Source: Sulfopaludibacter sp035606355
Lineage (GTDB): Bacteria > Acidobacteriota > Terriglobia > Bryobacterales > Bryobacteraceae
Assembly: GCA_035606355.1 (NCBI GenBank)
Contig: DATNFO010000038.1
Coordinates: forward strand, 1 to 6,264
Direction: 5' to 3'
Length of the DNA: 6,264 nt
Shown here one piece after another: positions 1 to 6,068 of this stretch. How positions within the stretch are numbered: the stretch's first letter is position 1; each line of letters starts with the position of its first letter. The notes below the pieces were generated by a model. That model searched no databases. It saw nothing but the letters and a program-made list of their open reading frames with translations, and was not told where the DNA came from. Made by a program: the position numbers and the translations under genes.

Positions 1-1
1 C

Positions 2-325
2 TACTATATTCGGCGTGTGCAGGAGGCGTGGAGTCTGCGCCGCTGCGACCGGGACGGCGGCCAGGATGAGGAGATTGTGCCGGCTATGCTCGACCGGGCA
101 TTCGCGGTCACGCAGGACGGAGTGTATTTCATTCCCATGCCGGGCGCCGACGGAAGGTCGTCAATCCGCTTCTGTAACAGCGCGACGCGCGCCGTCACCA
201 CAATCACTCCCATTCAGAAGCCGCAGCGGCGGCCGATCGCCCTGGCGCCCGACGGCAAGTTCCTGCTGTTCTCGCAATTCGACCACTGGGGCCGGGACCT
301 GGTCCTGCTGAGCAGCCGTCCCTAG
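2..325 (+). CDS. C-terminal end of a TolB-like/PD40 beta-propeller protein (5' partial)
   Basis: An open frame runs from the left edge to a TAG at 323-325 and gives about 107 residues, beginning YYIRRVQEAWSLRRC. A GTG at 17 is in frame, but the reading continues upstream of it without a stop, so the start lies outside the window. The middle (AVTQDGVYFIPMPGADG) and the end (LAPDGKFLLFSQFDHWGRDLVLL) follow the pattern of the last two blades of acidobacterial WD40-like/PD40 propellers. In that family the last blade usually reads 'vSPDGrwlLytq.d..gsDlmLven' and closes the protein. Such propellers are normally fused to an N-terminal winged-helix DNA-binding domain or a Ser/Thr kinase domain; which one applies here cannot be seen. 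The domain type is fairly sure, the full protein's role is not. Confidence 0.8.
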   Translation, partial: YYIRRVQEAWSLRRCDRDGGQDEEIVPAMLDRAFAVTQDGVYFIPMPGADGRSSIRFCNSATRAVTTITPIQKPQRRPIALAPDGKFLLFSQFDHWGRDLVLLSSRP

Positions 326-381
326 GCCGTTCCGCCCATAAGCTCTCGCGCGGGAACTTCTCGCGTCGCCTCGACTTCTAA

Positions 382-1530
382 ATGCGTATGAGAGCGCTGG
401 CTTTCGTTCTTCTGATTGCGTGCGGGGCCGCGCCCGGTTGGCCGTGGAGTTGCCGTGGTCCGCGCCCGGCTTGTGCATAACCAGGAGTATCGTCTCGGCC
501 AGCGGTATCTGATCGTAGCCCGGAGAACGGGCCAGATGCCCCGCGATTCCGCAATGATGTCGGTCATCAGCGGCAACGCCAAAAAGGCCGCTGCCTCCCG
601 GCTTCGACCCTGCTCAGCCGCCGGTCATCTCTTCGGCTCCGGAGTGCTCGGGATCCCGGCCCGCGGATGGGTCTCCGCATATAGAAGTCGATTTGGCGAT
701 GCTGCGTGCCTATGGCTCCGGGCAGCGACTGCCGCGTGTCTTCGGGTGGGCGTATCTGGAGCCGTTTTATGGCTGCCGCCAAAATTAGACGGGCCGGCGC
801 TGAAAGGCGCGCAGATCACCTTGACGAAGTTGGGTGTGGCTCGAGCGATGTCGCCCTGCGCACCACCCCCGAACTGCGCGGTGTTGCGCTTGACCGTGAC
901 AAACGGCCCGTTGCGCATGTTCCCATTCACGCGGAAGTCATCAGCTACGTCGCCGCGACCCCTATCCAGTCACCATCGAGGCCGAAAGTGACGCGCTAGG
1001 CCGCTTTGCCATCGTGGGAGTTCCCGAGACCGATGTTCGGCTCTCTTATGGCAGCAAGCACCCATCGTCTGGCGAAGCGCCATACCCTCTGGTCTACTTT
1101 CCTGATGCCGCTGACGAATCGAGAGCGACTACCCTGCGCCCCGCCGTCGGGGAGCGACGCGCGGGTATGGTGCTGCAGCTGCGGACCGCGCCAAAATCGG
1201 CCACTTTACAGTCAAAGTTGTGGACCAAAGCGGCAGGTTTTTGAATGCGGCGACCGTTCTTGCGCTACTGAACGGCATCGTTACTGAATTTCGGGAAGAG
1301 TGGCGGCGCGCCGCGAACGTTCCGCCCTGATGCGAAAAGCACTATTGAGGCGCATAACCACCCGTGCTCCCCCGCGGCTGATGATGCTTGTGATCAGTTC
1401 GCAGTCGGTGCGCACTCTACCTGGTCAAAGATCCGTTATATCCATACCGGCACGCCGCGTTCGATGAAAAATGTTCGCCTCGGCAAACGTTGACCGAAGC
1501 GGAAACAGGCCCGGGATCGCGACTCGGCAG
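382..1530 (+). pseudogene. Decayed carboxypeptidase-regulatory-like secreted protein (multiple frameshifts)
   Basis: No single frame is convincing, but fragments in order along the plus strand look like one broken gene. An ATG at 382 opens a signal-peptide-like start (MRMRALAFVLLIACGAAPG) that stops at 478-480. A second frame at 874-939 reads LRGVALDRDKRPVAHVPIH, resembling the first strands of a carboxypeptidase-regulatory-like (transthyretin-type) domain. A third frame, 960-1244, continues with DALGRFAIVGVPETDVRLSYG and then APYPLVYFPDAADESRA, which match the 'GRFxIxGvP' and 'PYPxxYyPgxxD..A' signatures of acidobacterial members. The next frame, 1190-1330, has GHFTVKVVDQSGRFLNAATV. The same frame reopens after stops at 1394 to about 1530, with YLVKDPLYPYRHAAFDEK, like the family's C-terminal tail. 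The segment 480-870 is poorly recognisable. I see no ribosome binding site before 382. Boundaries are approximate, and the product name rests on remembered family patterns. Sequencing errors could also cause apparent frameshifts, but the internal stops in several frames argue for real decay. Confidence 0.55.
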
Positions 1531-1603
1531 ACCTAAGTACCTTGGCGCGGGCGATCAGATCCGCAGTATCGTTTCAGCTAGACCGCCGCCCGCGACAGAG
1601 CCG

Positions 1604-2164
1604 TCATTGTTTGGAGTTGCCGTCTCTGGAAATCGTTCCCTTAAACTCTCCTGTCTCCGTAAAAAAGACGGGGTTGCTCGAAGCATCGCTCAATATGGGT
1701 GTCGCCGCCTCGGTAAGGGTCAGGACGCCGCTGGCCCCCTGGAAACGGCCGGTTCCGCCGGTGACTTGGAAGGTCAGCGTACACGTAGCCTGATTTGCCG
1801 CCGAATCGATGCAATCGCCTCCTTCTGTGAGATTGACCGTGATATTGACCATCAACAGACTTCCGTCAACGAAGCGAAACAGGCCGGCGCCCGCCACAGT
1901 TGGAAAAAACAACTTGGTCTGGCCAGAGCAAGTGGTGGACGGTTGTGGAGTAGCGATCCCCGCCCTGACCAGTCGAAACGTGAATGGGCCCTGCCAGCCG
2001 CTCCCGGCAAGATTCTCTTCAGTGGTAATTGTGTTGGGGTGCTTTAGATCGATCACGCTCGGAGTGCCATCTCCCGAAAACGTCATATTCATCGGAATCT
2101 GTTGTGCGTAGACGCCTGCGACACCAAGAGTGAGCATCAGCGCCACGGTTGCGGTGTGATTCAT
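1604..2164 (-). CDS. Small secreted protein with GGTGRFxGASG barrel motif
   Basis: A 186-residue protein of unknown function. I chose the ATG at 2164 because it follows an AGGAAG ribosome binding site at a 5-base spacing and begins directly with a signal peptide (MNHTATVALMLTLGVAGVYA, probable cleavage before QQ at residues 21-22). The frame stays open 29 codons further upstream, but that extension would bury the signal peptide. The mature part is rich in Gly, Thr and hydrophobic beta strands, with no lipobox cysteine, and has three cysteines (C79, C118, C128); C118 and C128 could form a disulfide. Residues 136-146 read GGTGRFQGASG, a motif found in allene-oxide-cyclase/dirigent-like barrel proteins and in many small secreted acidobacterial proteins, so a beta-barrel fold is likely. 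Substrate or partner cannot be told. It is divergent from the sigma factor operon. The call as a real secreted gene is firm; the fold is inferred. Confidence 0.8.
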   Translation of the reverse strand: MNHTATVALMLTLGVAGVYAQQIPMNMTFSGDGTPSVIDLKHPNTITTEENLAGSGWQGPFTFRLVRAGIATPQPSTTCSGQTKLFFPTVAGAGLFRFVDGSLLMVNITVNLTEGGDCIDSAANQATCTLTFQVTGGTGRFQGASGVLTLTEAATPILSDASSNPVFFTETGEFKGTISRDGNSKQ

Positions 2165-2169
2165 TTGTT

Positions 2170-2175
2170 CTTCCT
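2170..2175 (-). promoter_or_regulatory. Ribosome binding site of the secreted protein gene
   Basis: On the minus strand the sequence reads AGGAAG, five bases before the ATG at 2164. It decides the start of the secreted protein in favour of this ATG over upstream in-frame starts at 2191 and 2251. Confidence 0.7.
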
Positions 2176-2227
2176 GCTTTCTGGAGGACATATCAGAGGC
2201 TTTGTTCTCCTTCGCCGGTACAGGCGG

Positions 2228-2253
2228 CAGTGGTCCCCAAAAACCCGCCACTG
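2228..2253. repeat. Inverted repeat in the divergent intergenic region, candidate operator
   Basis: CAGTGG at 2228-2233 is matched by CCACTG at 2248-2253, a perfect 6-base inverted repeat with a 14-base spacer (TCCCCAAAAACCCG). Centre-to-centre spacing is 20 bases, about two helical turns, which would suit a dimeric regulator. It lies some 60 bases upstream of the secreted protein start and 13 upstream of the sigma factor start. A 6-base match at this spacing can also arise by chance, so this is only a candidate. Confidence 0.3.
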
Positions 2254-2266
2254 ATTTCGTATATTT

Positions 2267-2866
2267 GTGGATGCCGCAGGAGAACGGCTATCTATCGACG
2301 CACGCACGGCGGAAATCACGAAGCTCTTGAAGGCTTGGGGGGGCGGCGACGAAGATGCCCTGGCGCAGCTCACGGAACACGTCTACCCCGAACTGCGCCT
2401 GATGGCCCGCCGGTACATGAAAAACGAAGTCCCGGGGAATAGCCTGCAGGCCACTGTATTAGTACACGAGGTCTATCTCCGCCTTATCGACGTGACCAAC
2501 GTGGAATGGCAGGCGCGTGCGCAGTTCTTTGCGATCGCGGCACAAATGATGCGACGCATCCTGGTAGACGCCTCGCGAGCGCGCGGGTCGCGCCGGAGCG
2601 ACGGAATTCCGCTCAAAGTGAGTCTGGACGAATCCGCGGTCCTCGCGCCTGAGTCCGACCGATCGATTCTCGCTCTCGACGATGCGCTGACCGCGTTCTC
2701 CCAGTTGGCGCCACGGCAGGCCAAAGTGGTCGAGCTACGTTACTTCGGCGGATTGACGGAGGAGGAGATCGCAGCTGTCCTGAAGATTTCGCTGCGGACC
2801 GTCGAACGCGATTGGGGCTTGGCCAAAGCTTGGCTGCTGCGAGAGCTAAGCCGTACAATAGAATGA
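2267..2866 (+). CDS. ECF-type RNA polymerase sigma factor (Sigma70_ECF family, ECF43-like)
   Basis: A 199-residue sigma factor that would direct RNA polymerase to a specific promoter set. Region 2 spans about residues 17-105 (ITKLLKAWGGGDEDAL, then YPELRLMARRYM, then QFFAIAAQMMRRILVD), and region 4 about 138-195 with a helix-turn-helix (LAPRQAKVVELRYFGGLTEEE, then ISLRTVERDW). The LVHEVYLRL and AAxMMRRILVDxARxR patterns are typical of the Sigma70_ECF family common in Acidobacteriota and Planctomycetes. Instead of the acidic DxED stretch of region 2.2 it has ATVLVHE with threonine 63, as in sigma factors paired with kinases. Only the GTG at 2267 can start it: an in-frame TGA lies at 2252-2254 and the next start (TTG at 2327) is inside region 2. 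No Shine-Dalgarno sequence precedes the GTG. No anti-sigma gene is adjacent. The stop overlaps the start of the kinase gene by ATGA, so the two are co-transcribed and probably translationally coupled. Confidence 0.93.
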   Translation: MDAAGERLSIDARTAEITKLLKAWGGGDEDALAQLTEHVYPELRLMARRYMKNEVPGNSLQATVLVHEVYLRLIDVTNVEWQARAQFFAIAAQMMRRILVDASRARGSRRSDGIPLKVSLDESAVLAPESDRSILALDDALTAFSQLAPRQAKVVELRYFGGLTEEEIAAVLKISLRTVERDWGLAKAWLLRELSRTIE

Positions 2867-5709
2867 CCGTCGGACCCATAGGTATGAGCGCGGAGCGTTT
2901 CCGTAAGATCGCAGACCTGTACCACGCGGCTCGCGAGGGCACGGTCGGCGAGCGCGCAGCCATGTTGGCGCAGGCAGACCCTGCATTACGCCGCGAAGTG
3001 GAGTCCCTGTTAGCGCAACCCGACAGCGGCGAACTCCCTGGTCGGCCCGTGATCGAGAACCTTCCGGAACTGCTGGTGGACGCTACGGTCACCGGATTGG
3101 CTTGGGGCGTGTGTCTGGGGCCTTATCGTCTGGAAGGCAAGATAGGCGTAGGCGGGATGGGAGAAGTCTTACGCGCGGTGGATACGCGATTAGGCAGGGC
3201 CGTCGCCATTAAGACCACGCAGGATCGGTTTAGCGCCCGTTTCGAACGGGAGGCGCGGGCAATTGCCGCCCTAAACCATCCGAACATCTGCACGCTTTAC
3301 GACGTTGGACCCAACTATCTGGTGATGGAACTGGTGGAGGGCGAAACGCTGGCGGAAAGGTTGAAAACTGGACCAATCGCCCCGAATACCGCGCTGCTGT
3401 ACGCTGGACAGTTGGCGGCAGCGCTGGCTGAGGCGCACGCCAAGGGCATCGTTCATCGCGATCTGAAGCCCGGCAATATCATGATCGGGAAGGCTGGCGT
3501 AAAGGTTCTCGATTTCGGACTGGCGAGCCTGCAAGGGGACGAGACAATCACTTCCGACCGAATGGTGATCGGCACACCCGCCTACATGGCGCCGGAGCAA
3601 CGAGAAGCCAAACCGGCGGATGCGCGCACCGATATCTACGCCTTCGGTCTGGTCTTCTATGAGATGCTGACGGGCCATCGGGCCGCCTACCCGCGGAGTC
3701 GCATCCGTGCGCGCAAATTGGAAACAATCGTAGACCGGTGTCTCAAAGAAGATCCGGCGAGACGCTGGCAGTCCACTGCCGAGCTACAGCGGGAATTGGC
3801 AGAGGCAAGCGGGGTGCGCCGCGGACGAAAGACCGCCTCGGACTCTTCGCCACTCCGGGTGCCGAAACAGATCCGGAAGGCCAAGATAGTGCTCGGCGAG
3901 TTCGACAACAAGACCGGCGATCCGGTGTTCGATGGAATCCTTCGAGAGGGCTTGTCCGTGCAACTGGAACAGTCCACCTTCCTGACGCTCGTCTCGAATC
4001 AACAGGTCCACCAGGTGCTGCGGCTGATGAACCGGTCGCCCGAGACGCGCCTCACCCCCGAGATAGCGCAGGAGATCTGTGAGCGAACCGACGGCACGGT
4101 CGTCCTGGAGGGCTCGATTCAAAGCCTCGGAAGCCAGTACATCTTGTGGATCCACGCCAGGAATTGTCGCACCGGCGACATTCTTGGCCAGGAACAGGCG
4201 CAGGCAGAAAGAAAGGAAGGCGTCCTGCATGTGCTCACTGAAATGGCGATTCGGGTCCGGGAGCGGCTGGGAGAATCCCTGTCCGCTATTCAGGAGCGCT
4301 CGACACCCCTGGAGCATGCAACCACAGCATCTCTCGAAGCTTTAAAGGCATATAGCGCCGCCCGCAAGACCGTTTTCACCCGGGGGCACGCGGCGGCGAT
4401 TACCGATCTGCAACGAGCCATTGCGATTGACCCCCAATTCGCTATGGCGCACGCCGATTTGGGGTTCTTTTACTGGAACATGGGACAAACCGATCTCGGC
4501 ATGGTCCACACCCTCAAGGCTCACGAGCTGCGCGATCGTGTCAGCGACCGGGAAAGGCGCTTCATCCTCTTTCTGTACGACCGGCAGGTAACGGGCAACC
4601 TGCAAAAAGAATTAGAGACTATCGAGGCGTGGGTGCAAGCCTATCCTGATGATTGGCAGGCCTGGGTGGTTTTGAGTGGATGGGGCAGGCGTGGAATTGG
4701 CCAGTATGAACGAGCAATTCAAGCGGCCCAGGAAGCCCTTCGATTGGATCCCGATCACCCGTTTCCTTATGACGCGCTGGTGGTCCTCAATATGTCCCTA
4801 GGACGGTTCGCGGAAGCGGCGGCGGTCCTGACGCGCGCCGCAGAGCGCAAATTGGAACTTCCCCACTTTCTGGTGAATCGCTACTATCTCGCGTTTCTCG
4901 GGGCCGACGAGGCCGGCATGAAACGCGAAATCCAACGGGCACAGGGAAATCTCGAGGCTGAGGACTGGATGTCACATCACCAAGCCCTCGTCCTGGCGCA
5001 TTCCGGACAAATGCGGAACGCCAGAATGATGTGGCGGCCTTGCATCGAACGGGCGCAGCAGACCGGCCATCCTGAGAAGGTCGCCATCTATCAGGCTGCG
5101 GAGGCGGTGTGCGAAGCACATATCGGGAATCGGGATCAGGCGAAAGCGGGCGCGCGCGCGGCATTGGTGCTAGGGAAAGGGCGCGATGTGGTCTATGCCG
5201 CGGCGTTTGCTTTGGCGCTGGCGGGGGACGCTTCCGGTTCGCAGAGTCTCGCCGATGATCTGGCAAAGCGTTTCCCGGAAGACACCCCCGTGCAATTCGA
5301 ATATCTTCCCACGCTGCGCGCGCTTTTTGCACTCTCCGCTAACGCTCCGTTGGACGCGATCCATTATCTGAGAACGGCGCTTCCCTATGACCTTGCCATG
5401 CCCGGCACTGCGTTCTTCGCCAAGTTCGGAGGGCTCTATACCGCCTATGTCCGCGGCAAGGCGTATTTGGACGCAGGGCGCGGTCGGGAGGCAGTGGAAG
5501 AACTTCAAAAAGTGCTCGACCATCGCGGCATCGTTCTTGCCGATCCGATCGGCGCTCTGGCGTACCTGCAATTGGGGAGAGCACTCGCCTCTCTGGGAGA
5601 AGTGAACGGGGCAAGGAGGGCCTACGAAAGCTTCCTTGCTCTCTGGAAAGACGCCGACCCCGAAATCCCCGTGCTCGAACAAGCTGGCGCGGAATACGCG
5701 AAGCTATAG
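2863..5709 (+). CDS. Serine/threonine protein kinase with TolB-like and TPR domains
   Basis: A 948-residue Hanks-type kinase. Residues about 8-75 form a helical leader (ALRREVESLLAQ is typical of acidobacterial kinases). The kinase domain, about 88-312, has the glycine loop IGVGGMGEV (94-102), ATP-binding K117 in AIK, the helix-C glutamate probably E130, HRDLKPGN (198-205, catalytic D200), DFG (217-219), and GTPAYMAPEQ (237-246), so it should be active. Residues 338-480 (GEFDNKTGDPVFDGILREGL onward, then TVVLEGSIQSLGSQY) match the TolB-like domain that usually follows the kinase in this family. Residues about 500-930 are TPR-like repeats (AAITDLQRAIAIDPQFAMAH; ERAIQAAQEALRLDPDHPFP), suited to protein binding. 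Family members often have a transmembrane helix between kinase and TolB-like parts; here residues 313-340 are polar and charged, so it looks cytoplasmic. The kinase C-lobe is short: only about 14 residues separate MLTG from LETIVDRCL. I start at the ATG overlapping the sigma factor stop; ATG at 2884 (MSAERFRKIADLY) is a good alternative by homology. A TTG at 2812 would start inside the sigma gene and is unlikely. Confidence 0.93.
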   Translation: MTVGPIGMSAERFRKIADLYHAAREGTVGERAAMLAQADPALRREVESLLAQPDSGELPGRPVIENLPELLVDATVTGLAWGVCLGPYRLEGKIGVGGMGEVLRAVDTRLGRAVAIKTTQDRFSARFEREARAIAALNHPNICTLYDVGPNYLVMELVEGETLAERLKTGPIAPNTALLYAGQLAAALAEAHAKGIVHRDLKPGNIMIGKAGVKVLDFGLASLQGDETITSDRMVIGTPAYMAPEQREAKPADARTDIYAFGLVFYEMLTGHRAAYPRSRIRARKLETIVDRCLKEDPARRWQSTAELQRELAEASGVRRGRKTASDSSPLRVPKQIRKAKIVLGEFDNKTGDPVFDGILREGLSVQLEQSTFLTLVSNQQVHQVLRLMNRSPETRLTPEIAQEICERTDGTVVLEGSIQSLGSQYILWIHARNCRTGDILGQEQAQAERKEGVLHVLTEMAIRVRERLGESLSAIQERSTPLEHATTASLEALKAYSAARKTVFTRGHAAAITDLQRAIAIDPQFAMAHADLGFFYWNMGQTDLGMVHTLKAHELRDRVSDRERRFILFLYDRQVTGNLQKELETIEAWVQAYPDDWQAWVVLSGWGRRGIGQYERAIQAAQEALRLDPDHPFPYDALVVLNMSLGRFAEAAAVLTRAAERKLELPHFLVNRYYLAFLGADEAGMKREIQRAQGNLEAEDWMSHHQALVLAHSGQMRNARMMWRPCIERAQQTGHPEKVAIYQAAEAVCEAHIGNRDQAKAGARAALVLGKGRDVVYAAAFALALAGDASGSQSLADDLAKRFPEDTPVQFEYLPTLRALFALSANAPLDAIHYLRTALPYDLAMPGTAFFAKFGGLYTAYVRGKAYLDAGRGREAVEELQKVLDHRGIVLADPIGALAYLQLGRALASLGEVNGARRAYESFLALWKDADPEIPVLEQAGAEYAKL

Positions 5710-5712
5710 TCA

Positions 5713-5750
5713 CCCCCAAGCGGCATTTTAAAATAGAACGCCGTCAGGGG
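5713..5750 (+). terminator. Hairpin just after the kinase gene, possible terminator
   Basis: Four bases after the kinase stop codon, CCCC (5714-5717) pairs with GGGG (5747-5750) and CGGC (5721-5724) with GCCG (5740-5743). Inside, TTTT (5726-5729) can pair with AGAA (5735-5738), closing a small A-rich loop. A 3-by-3 internal loop separates the outer and inner stems. There is no T-run after it, so it is not a classical Rho-independent terminator, but its place suits transcript end or 3' protection. Confidence 0.4.
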
Positions 5751-6024
5751 CGACTGATGCAGGCCGTGTAATCATGTTTCGCATGGCGACGGTTGTCAGG
5801 CAATCCGACGTCTATTGTCGCGTGCACCAGCTTTAGCTATGCGGCTGATCGCGGGCGGGTACGTCAGGCGATCGTATGGGCGCAAAGGTCATTTCAAAGA
5901 TATCAACCTCGGATCAAAATCCAGTTCCAGCAGTGGGACAGGCTAAATGGTCGGGGAATCCGTGGACGTGCGCGGGAGCGTCGGGACCGCAAATCGGAAT
6001 GCACGTCAATCCTGCAGGTTCTGC
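5751..6024. other. Non-coding stretch between the kinase and cysE-like genes
   Basis: I see no supportable gene here. The longest plus-strand readings with an ATG are 35 residues (5839-5946) and 31 residues (5947-6042), back to back, without ribosome binding sites or recognisable family features. No tRNA, mobile-element end or direct-repeat array is visible. As the genes on either side converge, it is probably just the shared 3' region, possibly a remnant of lost sequence. Confidence 0.5.
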
Positions 6025-6059
6025 GTGGGAGCAGTCACGTAAAGCGCGGCGGCTCCCAC
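6025..6059 (-). terminator. Hairpin just after the cysE-like gene, possible terminator
   Basis: GTGGGAGC (6025-6032) and GCTCCCAC (6052-6059) form a perfect 8-base inverted repeat with a 19-base loop, starting nine bases after the stop of the minus-strand gene. The sequence beyond it on the minus strand has no T-run, so intrinsic termination is uncertain, but position and strength suit a 3'-end hairpin. Confidence 0.45.
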
Positions 6060-6068
6060 CGGCGACCG

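Larger units (their letters stand above)
2165..2266. promoter_or_regulatory. Divergent promoter region between secreted protein and sigma factor
   Basis: These 102 bases separate two genes that point away from each other, so promoters for both must lie here or extend into the coding ends. A TATATT at 2260-2265 resembles a -10 element for the plus strand, but I see no good -35 at the usual distance, and it lies directly against the GTG start, which would put the transcript start inside the gene. An inverted repeat lies at 2228-2253. No clear sigma-70 promoter could be assigned for the minus strand. Confidence 0.5.

Noticed and set aside
416..991. Long plus-strand open frame of 191 codons
   Set aside because: It has no recognisable motif, an unusual Arg/Ala/Ser-rich composition, and covers pieces in other frames that do look like a protein family; it is a shadow within the decayed gene.
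1547..1593. GCGGGC / GCCCGC inverted repeat as a terminator of the secreted protein gene
   Set aside because: The stem is only 6 bases with a 35-base loop and no T-run; such matches are common in GC-rich DNA.
1490..2047. Plus-strand open frame of 185 codons
   Set aside because: Its first part may be the tail of the decayed gene, but from 1604 on it is antisense to the clear secreted protein gene, which has a signal peptide and ribosome binding site.
4787..5332. Minus-strand open frame of 181 codons inside the kinase gene
   Set aside because: Pro/Arg-rich antisense shadow of the TPR-coding region, typical of GC-rich genes; no family features.
5839..6042. Two consecutive tiny open frames (35 and 31 residues)
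   Set aside because: No ribosome binding sites, no recognisable features, and the second runs into the hairpin after the cysE-like gene; open frames this short are expected by chance.
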